Of a stretch of 64,000 nt of DNA, positions 51,214 through 59,950 are shown piece by piece; position 1 is the stretch's first letter, and each line of letters opens with the position of its first letter. The notes under the pieces are model-generated. The model saw only the letters and a program-made list of their open reading frames with translations, ran no database searches and had not been told where the DNA came from. The translations under genes were made by a program, and so were the position numbers. Source of the stretch: Aquitalea magnusonii (GTDB taxonomy: Bacteria > Pseudomonadota > Gammaproteobacteria > Burkholderiales > Chromobacteriaceae); contig NZ_AP018823.1 of the NCBI RefSeq assembly GCF_002217795.2, positions 2,790,001 through 2,854,000 on the forward strand. Direction: 5' to 3'.

Positions 51214-53282
51214 CAGTGTCTCCTTGCGGTTTGGGCGTTGGCCGCGTTCACGGACGCGACGATGTTGCCGTTCTGCACGTCGACAGTGACCGTGACCGGG
51301 ATCGGGGTACTGGTGGCCTGCTGCATCTTTTGGGCAGCCAGATCCAACTTGGTCGAAGCGTTGACGGCAGACTGCAGCATATCCAGCTGCGGGATCGGCG
51401 CAGCGATGCTTGGGGCATTGCGCTTTGTCATCGGCGTAGGGGCCAGCAGCTTGGCGTCCTGGTCACCGTTGAAGAGGTCATACAGCCACGTACCCAGCGT
51501 GCGTTCTTTGCCACCGTTGGTAGCGGTCAGCACGCCAGTGATGCCCGCATTGATCGCGGTGCCAACGCCATAGCCCGCCGCACCAGCCAGTGCCACACCG
51601 CCCCCTGCTCTGAGCAATACCCCGGCACCACCCAGGGCGCGGCCTACCATCGTGCCGCCGACGCCGGGACCGCCACCCATCATCATCATCGGAATGGCGG
51701 CCGCACCTGCTGCAGCCCCCAGCGCCGTCACCGCCGTGGTCGCCGCTACCAGGGCGGTGGATAGGCCCGGATATGCCTGGGCGTAGTCAGCCAACTTGCC
51801 GGCAACCGAGCCGATAGTCGAACTCAGGCCGTCGAACGCCTGCTGTTCTGCAATGGCCTTTTCATTCTTGGCGCGCTCGGTCTGATAGGACGCGGTACTG
51901 GCGATCATGTCGAAGTTGGCCTGCCCGGTACCGCCAGCACCTGGCAGCTTGGCTTCGATGCTCTTCACGTAGTCGCGGTTGCCCATGTAACCGACCAGCG
52001 CCATCAGTGCCTGGCGGTCCTGAATCAGCTTGCCGACCGCCGAGCCCTGCAGGATGTCGCCCTGCGACTCCAGCAGCACCTTGCGGTCGTCGCCCTTGGC
52101 TGTCTTCAGCTTGGTCTGGATATCCTGGTAGCGCTTGTCGTGGCCGACCACCTTGTCGACCAGTCCGACGAACGCATCCAGAGAATTCACGCCTTTCTCG
52201 CGCGCGGCCGCCAGCGTGCCGGCCAGATCGATGCCTTTCTCGCCCTTCTTTTTCTCCTGGAAGGTGCTGGCACTGATCTTCGAAGCATCCTTGGCCGTGT
52301 CCTGGCTGTTGATCTTGGCGAGCAGGTTAACCAGGTTGTTGCCGGCCTCGTCCTTGGTACCGGCAGTGATCACCGCCGCCTGGTTGGCCGCAAGCAGCTT
52401 GGCCAGCCCACCCATGCCAGACATGCCGGCCTGCTTTGCAGCGGCCATCTGCTGCGGCAACCACTTGGACATATCCTTCAGCTCGAAGCCACCCTCTTGG
52501 CCAGCCTTGATCGCCATGTCGAGCGCCAACGGCAGTTCGCTTTCCTTGACCTTGAACGTCTGCATCGCCCGGATGGCGATGTTGCCCAGCTCGTTCGGGT
52601 CAGCACCGGTAGCAGTCGCATACTTCTGCAGTGTGGGCAGCAGATTGACGGCGCTCTTCTGGCTCATCGACCCCGAGGCCAGCAGGTTGTCGAGCGTCTC
52701 GGCTGCGCCTTCGCGGGTACCGCCGCCTTCGCGCACCGCGCGCTTGATGGCATCGTCCAACTCACGCACGCCTGCTCGGCGGCCACCCACGTCACGTTCG
52801 GCGAACGCGGTGTTGGCCATCATCGCCAGGCGGCGGTCGTACTCCATCGTGCGTTTGACCGGCTGGCCGACCACGTAGGCTCCGGCCGCCACCCCGGCAA
52901 CACCTGCCGCGACTCCACGTGCACCGGCAGCGAGGCCGCGCTGCAGCTGGCTCACACCGGCCATCTCACGCCGCAGACCCGCCACCTTGTCGCGCATCGC
53001 CTCATAAGCGCGGGCCTGTTCCTTGGCCGATAGCGTGCCGCTGTTGGCCAGGCGCTTGTAGGCTGCCTCGGTTTGCTGGATCTCGCGCTGGATCGCTCGC
53101 TCGGCCCGCACGCCCAGCTGCTCGCGCGCGCTGGCCATGCGCTGGCTCTCGCGCGACAGGCCAATAACGGCCTTCTCGGCACGCTGGGTCTGCCGCTCCG
53201 TATCCTGCATGACCCGCGAGACGGTGCGGGATGCCTCGTCACGGGCCTTGAGGGTCAGGGCAACTTCAGGGTTTCGGGACAT
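51213..53282 (-). CDS. Tail tape measure protein
   Basis: 689 residues, shorter than some Mu-like relatives. N-terminal coiled coil (LKARDEASRTVSRVMQDTER), TP901-like core (RRLAMMANTAFAERDVGGRR, LLASGSMSQKSAVNLLPTLQ, GNLAIRAMQTF-like segment) and glycine/alanine hydrophobic helices (AAGAAAIPMMMMGGGPGVGG). Sets tail length and leads DNA ejection. The ATG at 53282 lies three bases after the frameshifted chaperone stop, as expected for the pair. Confidence 0.88.
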   Translation of the reverse strand: MSRNPEVALTLKARDEASRTVSRVMQDTERQTQRAEKAVIGLSRESQRMASAREQLGVRAERAIQREIQQTEAAYKRLANSGTLSAKEQARAYEAMRDKVAGLRREMAGVSQLQRGLAAGARGVAAGVAGVAAGAYVVGQPVKRTMEYDRRLAMMANTAFAERDVGGRRAGVRELDDAIKRAVREGGGTREGAAETLDNLLASGSMSQKSAVNLLPTLQKYATATGADPNELGNIAIRAMQTFKVKESELPLALDMAIKAGQEGGFELKDMSKWLPQQMAAAKQAGMSGMGGLAKLLAANQAAVITAGTKDEAGNNLVNLLAKINSQDTAKDASKISASTFQEKKKGEKGIDLAGTLAAAREKGVNSLDAFVGLVDKVVGHDKRYQDIQTKLKTAKGDDRKVLLESQGDILQGSAVGKLIQDRQALMALVGYMGNRDYVKSIEAKLPGAGGTGQANFDMIASTASYQTERAKNEKAIAEQQAFDGLSSTIGSVAGKLADYAQAYPGLSTALVAATTAVTALGAAAGAAAIPMMMMGGGPGVGGTMVGRALGGAGVLLRAGGGVALAGAAGYGVGTAINAGITGVLTATNGGKERTLGTWLYDLFNGDQDAKLLAPTPMTKRNAPSIAAPIPQLDMLQSAVNASTKLDLAAQKMQQATSTPIPVTVTVDVQNGNIVASVNAANAQTARRH

Positions 53283-53284
53283 GT

Positions 53285-53790
53285 TTAACGTGGCTTCTTC
53301 TTGCGCTGCGATCTAATGTGCCGTTTCTCGCCGCCACCCTTGCCTGGAGAGGGCTTACCGCCATACAGCTGGTTGACGGCGGCGAGATAGCCTTCGAACT
53401 CGGTCGCGTTCAGCTCGCGGATTCGGGACTCGGGGATGCCATGCTTGCCGAGGGCGACGACGGCGAGTCGGAAACCGCCGAGGAGGGATTCGGCCTCATC
53501 CGCTTTTTTTTAAGCCGGTCGCGCTCAGCCGCCAGCACGTCGTAGTCGTCATCGACCATCTGCTGCTCGAGCAGCTCGTAGGTGATCGCCTCGGCCGGGA
53601 TGTCGCCAAGTTTCACCAGGCAGCTGGCCAGCATCGCCGTATTGATGCGCATATTGGAGCCGATACCGTGTGCCTCGATGGCGGCGATGTTGTCACCCAC
53701 GGTCGGCAGGCGCAGTTCGAAGTCGTAGTGCAGCTGGCCGGAGCGTGCCGGGTATTCCACGCCGTACAGCAGCGCTTTCTTCTCGTCCAT
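53285..53790 (-). CDS. Tail assembly chaperone, -1 frameshift product (gp41-like)
   Basis: The short product (126 residues) runs 53790-53410: DEKKALLYGVEYPARSGQLH, DFELRLPTVGDNIAAIEAHG. At CTT AAA AAA AAG (eight A, plus strand T8 at 53504-53511) a -1 shift replaces RMRPNPSS by ADEAESLLGGFRLAVVALGK, HGIPESRIRELNATEFEGYL and GGEKRHIRSQRKKKPR, ending at 53285, just before the tape measure. Paired short and long chaperones made by -1 slippage are conserved in long-tailed phages including Mu. The zero-frame tail after the slip is low-complexity (SPSSPSASMASPSPESAS), which supports the shift. Confidence 0.82.
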
Positions 53791-53793
53791 GTC

Positions 53794-54168
53794 TTACTCC
53801 TTCACCTTGCGCAGCGCCTGCACCTTGAGGTCACGGCGTGCTTCGTTATCGACGCTGTACTTCTCACCCACCTCGGTGGTGAAGCAGTCGAGGTAGCTCT
53901 CGCGCTGACCGCCATTGCTGGCCGGGTAGATGGTCAGCTTGGCACCTTCGATGGCCTCCCAGTCGAGGTCTCCGGACAGCGGGATCGCCACGGTGATCGA
54001 CAGGTCGTACTCGGCGATGCCCTTGGCAAAGCCCTTGGCCCGGCCGGTCTTGTTCATGGTTTTGACCAGCTTGCGGCCAGTCTTAGTGTTGACGTTGAGG
54101 TCGATCACTTCGACCTCCTTGCCGTCCACTTCCAGCACGATGGCCCCGGCGTATTCCTGTAGTGCCAT
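53794..54168 (-). CDS. Tail tube protein (Mu gpM)
   Basis: 124 residues from ATG 54168 behind GGAG. ALQEYAGAIVLEVDGKEVEV, TMNKTGRAKGFAKGIAEYDL and ITVAIPLSGDLDWEAIEGAK match the Mu gpM tube family. The upstream codons are not coding-like. It forms the inner tube within the sheath. Confidence 0.88.
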   Translation of the reverse strand: MALQEYAGAIVLEVDGKEVEVIDLNVNTKTGRKLVKTMNKTGRAKGFAKGIAEYDLSITVAIPLSGDLDWEAIEGAKLTIYPASNGGQRESYLDCFTTEVGEKYSVDNEARRDLKVQALRKVKE

Positions 54169-54233
54169 GTTGGTTCTCCTGGGTATTGGGGCGGCCTTCG
54201 CGGGTCTGGTGGCCTCCAGCCGCCCCAGGGTTG

Positions 54234-55655
54234 TTACAGCAGCAGGTCGATGCGGCCGGCCACGATGTGCAATCCATTCACCACGTCGCACGGGATCTTG
54301 AGGTTGACGCGGTTCACGTCCTGGCCATCACGCTCAGCAAGTACCCCGTCTTTATTTGCTTCGACCGCCTCTACGATTTCCAGCTCTTCCAGCTTGAAAA
54401 GCACATCCAGTGTTTCGCTGCGCAGCTTGTCCGGGGTCCGCTCGGATAGCTTTTCACGCGGGAAGCGCAAGGCAATACGCTCACGGACTGCTTTGCGCAC
54501 GTAGTCCAGGGTGCGAATCGTGGTCACATCCAATAGGGACACGTCGGTCACCCCTTGGGGGTCCTTGGTGTAGGTGGTGATCGCGCGCACGATCTGCACC
54601 CGGTCACCGGGGCCGATCTCCAGCGGTGTCAGGCCGTTGTTGAGCGCGTTTTCCTGTTCGGTGCGGATTGGACGCTGGTCGATGGAGGTAACGTCCATGC
54701 CGACCAGCTCTAGGGTGTTGAGCGGACGGGCCGGGTCTTCCTCGCTGGCCAGCACGGCGGCGTAGGCGGCGGCGATCTCGCACGGCAGGCGCAGCGAGCT
54801 ACGATGCCAAGCACCGGTGATGCGGCCGCCGTTGATCTGGCCCGCCAGCGTGGTGCCGGTGGCCAGCGAGCCGGGCCAGCCGAACACGCCAAGCGCGCCG
54901 CGCTGCTCCATCGGCCCGGACACGAAGTCCAGGTGGGTGCGCAGCACAGTCAGTTGGGTTTGGCTGGACAGCGGCGCGACGATAATGTTGTGGCCAGCAC
55001 CGGCCACGGCCGCCAGGGTGGCGGTATAGTCCGGGTCGAGGGTGCCACCGGCCAGCGTGACCACGGTGGCGGTCAGGCCCGGCGCGGTGCAGCTGGCCAC
55101 CAGCTTGATGTCGTTGCCAAGCGTGCCCTTGTGGTAGCAGGTGTGCGTGACCACGGCCGCAACGGCGGCGCTGGTGACTGGAATATCCGGTCGGGCGGTG
55201 ACGGCGGCCGCCAGCGCAGCTGCCACGGTGGCAGCGGTGTCACCACTGTTGACCGCGACGTCGACGCGGTTCGCACCCACCCACAGCGTCAGCACGCCGC
55301 TGCCGGTGGCTGTGCCGGCCAGCGTGGTGGTGCCGCTGGCCTGGGCTCCTGCCGGGTCGGCGATGGCGACAGCGGTCAGCTGCAGGTAGGGGTTGGCCTT
55401 GATTGCGGCGCGCACCATCAGGTGCAGCTGCGAGCCGTGGCCGAACAGTTGGGCTGCCTGTTCGTCGCTGAATACGTCAACCGGAGCCATCGCCGCCTGG
55501 GTGCCTGCGACTAGCTTCTGTCCCAGCATCAGCACCTTCTGCAGATTACCCGGCAGCGTGCGCACCGCCAGCTTGGTGTTGAACTCGAAATACTTGCCCG
55601 GCTTGCGGATGCTGGACGGGATGCTGTCGAAACTGATGTTCTGACTGGCCATCAT
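54234..55655 (-). CDS. Tail sheath protein (Mu gpL)
   Basis: 473 residues. ISFDSIPSSIRKPGKYFEFN, LPGNLQKVLMLGQKLVAGTQ, GPMEQRGALGVFGWPGSLAT and a C-terminal SETLDVLFKLEELEIVEAVE segment are those of contractile sheath proteins. The ATG at 55655 overlaps the preceding stop; a second ATG follows directly. Contraction drives the tube through the cell envelope. Confidence 0.92.
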   Translation of the reverse strand: MMASQNISFDSIPSSIRKPGKYFEFNTKLAVRTLPGNLQKVLMLGQKLVAGTQAAMAPVDVFSDEQAAQLFGHGSQLHLMVRAAIKANPYLQLTAVAIADPAGAQASGTTTLAGTATGSGVLTLWVGANRVDVAVNSGDTAATVAAALAAAVTARPDIPVTSAAVAAVVTHTCYHKGTLGNDIKLVASCTAPGLTATVVTLAGGTLDPDYTATLAAVAGAGHNIIVAPLSSQTQLTVLRTHLDFVSGPMEQRGALGVFGWPGSLATGTTLAGQINGGRITGAWHRSSLRLPCEIAAAYAAVLASEEDPARPLNTLELVGMDVTSIDQRPIRTEQENALNNGLTPLEIGPGDRVQIVRAITTYTKDPQGVTDVSLLDVTTIRTLDYVRKAVRERIALRFPREKLSERTPDKLRSETLDVLFKLEELEIVEAVEANKDGVLAERDGQDVNRVNLKIPCDVVNGLHIVAGRIDLLL

Positions 55656-55879
55656 TCACCCCCTTTCTTGGCGGCATTTTTGACACCGTCGGTTTCGGCC
55701 GGTACAGCTTCCACCTCGGTGGCGCTGGCCACCGCGTCGACGTCGATCAGGTCGCCGTCGGCCACGATGCGCAGATAGTAGGTACTGTTCGGCACCTCGA
55801 CCGCTTCAGCGTCGGTGATGAACTCGCGCGGCTTGTCTTCCTTCGGCACCTGGATGCCGGGCGCGGCTTTGACTTTCAT
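55652..55879 (-). CDS. DUF2635 protein (Mu gp38-like)
   Basis: 75 residues: KVKAAPGIQVPKEDKPREFI, DAEAVEVPNSTYYLRIVADG, then a variable acidic tail ending KNAAKKGGE. DUF2635 proteins always lie before the sheath gene in Mu-like phages. Function unknown. Overlaps on both sides show coupling. Confidence 0.85.
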   Translation of the reverse strand: MKVKAAPGIQVPKEDKPREFITDAEAVEVPNSTYYLRIVADGDLIDVDAVASATEVEAVPAETDGVKNAAKKGGE

Positions 55880-56541
55880 GGTTCGCTCCTGGTGATGAGA
55901 TCCTGGGCGTCGGCCTGGCCGTCGTCCGGGGTCAGGTGGTAATTGAGGCCGGTGCGCAGCCAGTCGGGATCGGGCTGGCCGAGCTTGCCCTGGTAGCGGG
56001 CGAACACGGCATCGGGACTGGTCTCCGCTTCCGGCGTACCGGGGGCCGGCGGGCTGGGCCAGTGGTCGCGCGGCAGCGCCTCCTCGATCCAGGCGGTCTG
56101 GAACTCGCAGGCGAATACCGAAAACGCCTCGCGTTCCAGCCGGGTGTTATAGAGGGTGCGCACCCGGCCAGGCATCAGCTCCTGGATAGGCAGACCGAGA
56201 TCCTGCGAGGACAACAGCCGGCGCACGGCGTAGACCAGTGGATAGCTACCGACCTCGCCCTGGGCAGGGCCACCACGTCGGCCTGCCGCTTCGCCGCGCA
56301 CGCTGCGCTCACCCACCATGACCACGAACTGCCCGGTCGCCTTGAACTTCTGGCGGCTGGTGCCGTAAGGCTCGGTCTTGGTGACGCCGCCGAAGGTGAC
56401 CCAGGCGGCCGGGAAGCGGCGGATGGCTTCTCCCAACCCCTCGTCCAGTTCGCCGCCGTAGCTGCCGACCTCTTGCACCATGCGACCGAGGCCGAGCCGC
56501 AGGCGCGCGATGATAGCGTCCTCGGTCTGGATCAGGATCAT
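55876..56541 (-). CDS. DUF1834 protein (Mu gp37-like)
   Basis: 221 residues: ILIQTEDAIIARLRLGLGRM, YGGELDEGLGEAIRRFPAAW, FVVMVGERSVRGEAA and RRLLSSQDLGLPIQELMPGR. DUF1834 proteins are neck/tail-completion components of Mu-like phages. Overlaps gp36 at 56541. Confidence 0.88.
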   Translation of the reverse strand: MILIQTEDAIIARLRLGLGRMVQEVGSYGGELDEGLGEAIRRFPAAWVTFGGVTKTEPYGTSRQKFKATGQFVVMVGERSVRGEAAGRRGGPAQGEVGSYPLVYAVRRLLSSQDLGLPIQELMPGRVRTLYNTRLEREAFSVFACEFQTAWIEEALPRDHWPSPPAPGTPEAETSPDAVFARYQGKLGQPDPDWLRTGLNYHLTPDDGQADAQDLITRSEP

Positions 56542-56960
56542 CAGAACGCTCCGCCGTCACGGGCGAACACCCGCGACCCCGTGGCGAACTGCACCGTGTT
56601 GTCGACCGGGGCCGGCCCGCCGCCCGGCATGCCGCCGAGCGTCACCTTGCCGTTTGCCGCCAGCTCCAGGAACTTCACCGCGTCGCGGTAGCGGTCGCGA
56701 ATGTCCTCGGTCAGTTGGGTGCCGCTGCCGCAAAGGCGGTAGCGGGCGATGTCGCAGGCGTAGCCGGTGAGGATCTTCGGCGGCTGGGCCAGCGGTAGCG
56801 GATAGCGGCCGCCGATATAGCCGTCGATCTCCACGCTGGCATCCGCCAGCGCCTCGCTCAGCACCGTGTCGTCGATCTGGCCGGTGTAGTCGCGGTCGGT
56901 CAGCGCGATGACCTCCTTCTCGCCAAAGCGCTTCACCATGTCGTCGCGGGTGGCGTACAC
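56541..56960 (-). CDS. DUF1320 protein (Mu gp36-like)
   Basis: 139 residues: YATRDDMVKRFGEKEVIALT, SEALADASVEIDGYIGGRYP and ILTGYACDIARYRLCGSG are the DUF1320 signature. Homologues act as head-tail connector/adaptor proteins. It follows the gp35-like gene by 2 bp. Confidence 0.9.
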   Translation of the reverse strand: MYATRDDMVKRFGEKEVIALTDRDYTGQIDDTVLSEALADASVEIDGYIGGRYPLPLAQPPKILTGYACDIARYRLCGSGTQLTEDIRDRYRDAVKFLELAANGKVTLGGMPGGGPAPVDNTVQFATGSRVFARDGGAF

Positions 56961-56962
56961 GA

Positions 56963-57379
56963 TCAGTCCTCCTCGGCGAGATGGGTCAACTGCACGGCCA
57001 GCATCGGCTCGTCGTACAGCAGCTTGAACTCGTCCTCGGTCAGCTCCGCGAGGCGGATCTTGGAGACTTCACGGCTGAACACGCGACCGGCACGGCGGAA
57101 GCTCTCGCACTTGGCCACCACCTCGATGGCGTTGGGCTCGAACAGACCGGCCACGGCTTCAGCTGGAGCAGCATCCTGGGTGGCTTGCTGTTCCACCTGC
57201 GGTGCCGGTTCCTGCTCCTCCTGGTTGTCGCTGGCCACGCCCTGGTCGGCGTTCTGCGAGTCGACCGGTGGGGTCGCGGCATCCGCAGCTTGCTGCTGCT
57301 CGATCTGTGTCCCAGCGTCCTGCTGGGCTTCACCCTCGGCCGGGACGGCCGGGGCGACCTTGGATTTAGGCTCTGCCAT
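56963..57379 (-). CDS. gp35/HI1506-like head-region protein with low-complexity N-terminus
   Basis: 138 residues. The first 75 are Gln/Ala/Glu-rich and disordered (AEGEAQQDAGTQIEQQQAAD, NQEEQEPAPQVEQQATQDAA). The last 60 (FRRAGRVFSREVSKIRLAEL, TEDEFKLLYDEPMLAVQLTH) match small proteins located after the major capsid gene in Mu and FluMu. Role unknown, probably in head-tail joining. Confidence 0.75.
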   Translation of the reverse strand: MAEPKSKVAPAVPAEGEAQQDAGTQIEQQQAADAATPPVDSQNADQGVASDNQEEQEPAPQVEQQATQDAAPAEAVAGLFEPNAIEVVAKCESFRRAGRVFSREVSKIRLAELTEDEFKLLYDEPMLAVQLTHLAEED

Positions 57380-57393
57380 GATCTCCCCCTCGC

Positions 57394-58302
57394 TTACGCC
57401 ACGCTGCCGTCGGAGCCGTAGGCCAGCTGCCAGAAGCCGTAGCCACCAGCGGCGCGAGCTTCGGCACCGAACTTGAACTTCTTGCGGTCGAACACGTTGT
57501 CGGACTGCGGGTCGATCTGCTGCACGAACACCGGCTTTTTGCGCTCCTGGTAGATGAACGGCTTAACCGGCTTGGTGGTATCCAGCAGGAACCAGGCGTC
57601 GTCCGAAGTCAGGCGCGCATCCACCACCAGCTCGGCAGTGCCCTTGTACGGGTTGGCCTTGCCGTCATCCAGGCGATCACTGGTGAGCAGCGCGCGGGCC
57701 GTATCCTCCAGGGCAGGCGGCACCAGCAGGACGTTGGGGTTGATGTTGAGCGGGCGGCCTTCGTCGTCCTTGAACTTCTTCATCGCGGTACGCGCTGCAC
57801 CATAGCTCGCTTGGGCAGCGGCCTGCGAGGCGGCCGACAGCTTCTTGGTGCCCTTGTTGGTGACGGACTGGCCGTTGACCGCGTGGTCGACGTCGAAGAA
57901 GTACTGGCCGTCGTAACACAGGCTGGTGAAGCCCTTGTTGACCAGGTCGAAGACGATCTCGTCCGGCAGCTGTTGGGCCGAGAAACCGGCCATCTGTGCC
58001 TGCGGCGCGTAGATGCCCAGGTTGTCGTCCTCGATGTCGTTGCGGTCGACCTCGACAGTGGCTTCCCAATCGTCGTTGGTGATGCTGTAGCCGGAGGCGG
58101 CCAGCGCCTTGACGGCCTTCTCGCCGATCCACTTCTGCATACGCGGGAAGGTGGACAGCCATTTGTAGTCGTTGGAACGCGCGGTGGATGGCACCAGCAT
58201 GGCGATCTTCTGCCACTGGCTCGGCGCGGCGTCGAAGGCGTTGTTGAAAGTGGTCTTCAGGTTGACGAAGATCGCCTTCAGGGTGGAAGCGTTAACGATC
58301 AT
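57394..58302 (-). CDS. Major capsid protein (Mu gpT)
   Basis: 302 residues. VNASTLKAIFVNLKTTFNNA, YKWLSTFPRMQKWIGEKAVK, VEVDRNDIEDDNLGIYAPQA and the C-terminal KKFKFGAEARAAGGYGFWQL are typical of gpT. Forms the icosahedral shell. GGAG lies upstream of the ATG. Confidence 0.95.
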   Translation of the reverse strand: MIVNASTLKAIFVNLKTTFNNAFDAAPSQWQKIAMLVPSTARSNDYKWLSTFPRMQKWIGEKAVKALAASGYSITNDDWEATVEVDRNDIEDDNLGIYAPQAQMAGFSAQQLPDEIVFDLVNKGFTSLCYDGQYFFDVDHAVNGQSVTNKGTKKLSAASQAAAQASYGAARTAMKKFKDDEGRPLNINPNVLLVPPALEDTARALLTSDRLDDGKANPYKGTAELVVDARLTSDDAWFLLDTTKPVKPFIYQERKKPVFVQQIDPQSDNVFDRKKFKFGAEARAAGGYGFWQLAYGSDGSVA

Positions 58303-58317
58303 GAGTACTTGCTCCTG

Positions 58318-58722
58318 TTAGATGACCCACACGCCGTCGGCGTCGACGGCGACGACGATGCCGGCTTGCGAACGGGTGTTGGCACCGTTGGTCTTGGCCA
58401 CGGTCTGGTTGTCGACGATGTAGCAGGCACGGCCGAGGCTGGCCTGGGTGACCGGGTCGCCGTTGTCGTTGGCCCACTTGAACGCCTTGCCGCGACGCAC
58501 CGGCACGCTGATGACACCGTCAGCGCCGGCCGTGTTGTCGACGTTGGCATCCGCCATGCCGAGGTAGGCCAGCGTGGTCGCGGTCGCGCCCGGCGTGGCA
58601 AAACCGGTGGCACTGGCCGCCACGATGGTGCCGGCCGGGATCTTTACGCCAGCAGCGACCGGCACGACGATCAGCTCGCCGTCTTTCAGCGGGGTATTGC
58701 GGTCTTGGGTAGTCGCAGCCAT
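58318..58722 (-). CDS. DUF2190 capsid decoration-like protein
   Basis: 134 residues: AATTQDRNTPLKDGELIVVP, AAGVKIPAGTIVAASATGFA, VRRGKAFKWANDNGDPVTQA and VAKTNGANTRSQAGIVVAVD. DUF2190-like, beta-rich; such proteins trimerise on the capsid surface. Lies between protease/scaffold and major capsid genes, the usual place. Confidence 0.82.
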   Translation of the reverse strand: MAATTQDRNTPLKDGELIVVPVAAGVKIPAGTIVAASATGFATPGATATTLAYLGMADANVDNTAGADGVISVPVRRGKAFKWANDNGDPVTQASLGRACYIVDNQTVAKTNGANTRSQAGIVVAVDADGVWVI

Positions 58723-58726
58723 GTGC

Positions 58727-59278
58727 TTACTCCTTCAGTGCGGCGGCCACGGCCGTCGGGTCGTTGCCAAACATGCTGCAAACGGCCAGCGTGTCGGCGT
58801 CGAGACCAGTCACCGGATCGCCTGCAGGCGGATTGCCCTGGGTTTGGGTGCTCGACAGCGCGGCGATCTTCGGCGCGGTAGCAAGGTAGCCCTGCAGCGC
58901 GGCGAGGTTGCTCTTGCCCAGATCGCGCGCCCAGCTCTCTTGTGCGGTCAGCAGGCGGCCGTCGGACAGTGCCGCCACCACCAGCTCATCAACCTCGCGG
59001 CCTTGCTGCTGGGTGGTCAGCGCAGCAACCTGCTCCTGCAGGGCGCGCATGGTCTCGACCGATACGAAGCGGGCCGGGTCGACCTGGTTGGCTGACAGGG
59101 CGGCGATACGCTGCTGCTGGGTGCCGACCAGGTTGACCAGGTCGACGCTGGCGGCGGCAGTGCCCTGGCCGTTGGAAAGCTGTTCAACCAGCTTTTGCAG
59201 CTGGGCCTTGATGTCGTCGGCGGTTGCGCCGACCGGTAGGTTGAGCAGCCAGCGCAGCTGCTCGATCAGTTCGTCCAT
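58727..59278 (-). CDS. Nested scaffold protein (Mu gpZ-like) from an internal start
   Basis: 183 residues in the same frame as the protease. The ATG at 59278 (MDELIEQLRWLLNLPVGATA) has AGGAGG eight bases upstream, much stronger than the outer start. It comprises LQKLVEQLSNGQGTAAASVD and MRALQEQVAALTTQQQGREV, coiled-coil scaffold sequences. Mu makes a separate scaffold gpZ this way from gene I. Confidence 0.75.
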   Translation of the reverse strand: MDELIEQLRWLLNLPVGATADDIKAQLQKLVEQLSNGQGTAAASVDLVNLVGTQQQRIAALSANQVDPARFVSVETMRALQEQVAALTTQQQGREVDELVVAALSDGRLLTAQESWARDLGKSNLAALQGYLATAPKIAALSSTQTQGNPPAGDPVTGLDADTLAVCSMFGNDPTAVAAALKE

Positions 59279-59821
59279 CGTGGAGTCCTCCTGGGAAACG
59301 GACTGGGTTAAGGAAACCAGACGCGACAAGGCCGCCACCTGTAGTTCAGGCAGCTCGTCCAATGCCGGGTTATTGGTCAGGGCAACATGCAACAGACCGG
59401 TGACACGGCCTTGCTTGTCGTAGGTGAAAACTGGGGAGAGGTAGAGGTATTCCATCGCCAAGATCATGGCGGCGGCCTTGTCTGTCCACTCCACGTCGGT
59501 GGCATAGAGGCCATCTTCGCGCCACTCCAACTCGCTGAACCACCCGCTGGCGGGGGCTGGCTTGCCGTTCTCGACGCTGCGCAGGGTCTGGTGCTCGTAG
59601 TCGATTACATAGCGCGTCTCCCGTTGGTTGGCTTCGGCAATCAGGATGGCGGCCAACACTTCATCCAGCTTCCAGGCGGCGCACTCGGCCGGACGGCCGT
59701 CGCGGGCACGGAAGGTGCCAGCCGGGAGCAGCTTGATGACGCGGGGAGCCTCGCCGTCGGCGTTGCCGAGCTGGGAGAGGTCAACCGTCAGAGCGGCGAT
59801 GAGAGGTGTTTTGTGTGCCAT
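58727..59821 (-). CDS. Head maturation protease/scaffold (Mu gpI)
   Basis: 364 residues from ATG 59821, preferred because a GGGGG tract precedes it. HKTPLIAALTVDLSQLGNAD, AEANQRETRYVIDYEHQTLR (with the conserved His region), ASGWFSELEWREDGLYATDV and LTNNPALDELPELQVAALSR identify the Mu protease I family. The C-terminal half is a coiled scaffold domain. An inverted repeat sits immediately before the start. An internal start yields the scaffold alone. Confidence 0.88.
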   Translation of the reverse strand: MAHKTPLIAALTVDLSQLGNADGEAPRVIKLLPAGTFRARDGRPAECAAWKLDEVLAAILIAEANQRETRYVIDYEHQTLRSVENGKPAPASGWFSELEWREDGLYATDVEWTDKAAAMILAMEYLYLSPVFTYDKQGRVTGLLHVALTNNPALDELPELQVAALSRLVSLTQSVSQEDSTMDELIEQLRWLLNLPVGATADDIKAQLQKLVEQLSNGQGTAAASVDLVNLVGTQQQRIAALSANQVDPARFVSVETMRALQEQVAALTTQQQGREVDELVVAALSDGRLLTAQESWARDLGKSNLAALQGYLATAPKIAALSSTQTQGNPPAGDPVTGLDADTLAVCSMFGNDPTAVAAALKE

Positions 59822-59822
59822 A

Positions 59823-59854
59823 GCCCCCATTGTCGAGGGCATGACAAATGGGGC
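59823..59854 (-). promoter_or_regulatory. Hairpin immediately upstream of the gpI start
   Basis: The minus strand reads GCCCCATTTGTC, loop ATGCCCTC, GACAATGGGGGC, then T and the ATG. It shares CGACAAT and the GC-rich arm with the hairpin at the gp46 start (47847-47870). Placed to modulate translation; inference. Confidence 0.5.
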
Positions 59855-59950
59855 TTAGTTGAGGGGCTTCAGTAGGATCGAGGGCAAAAGCTTGCAGTCA
59901 GACTATGGCATGGCCAAAATGCCCTTTTACATGCCAAGGAAGTGATTAAT

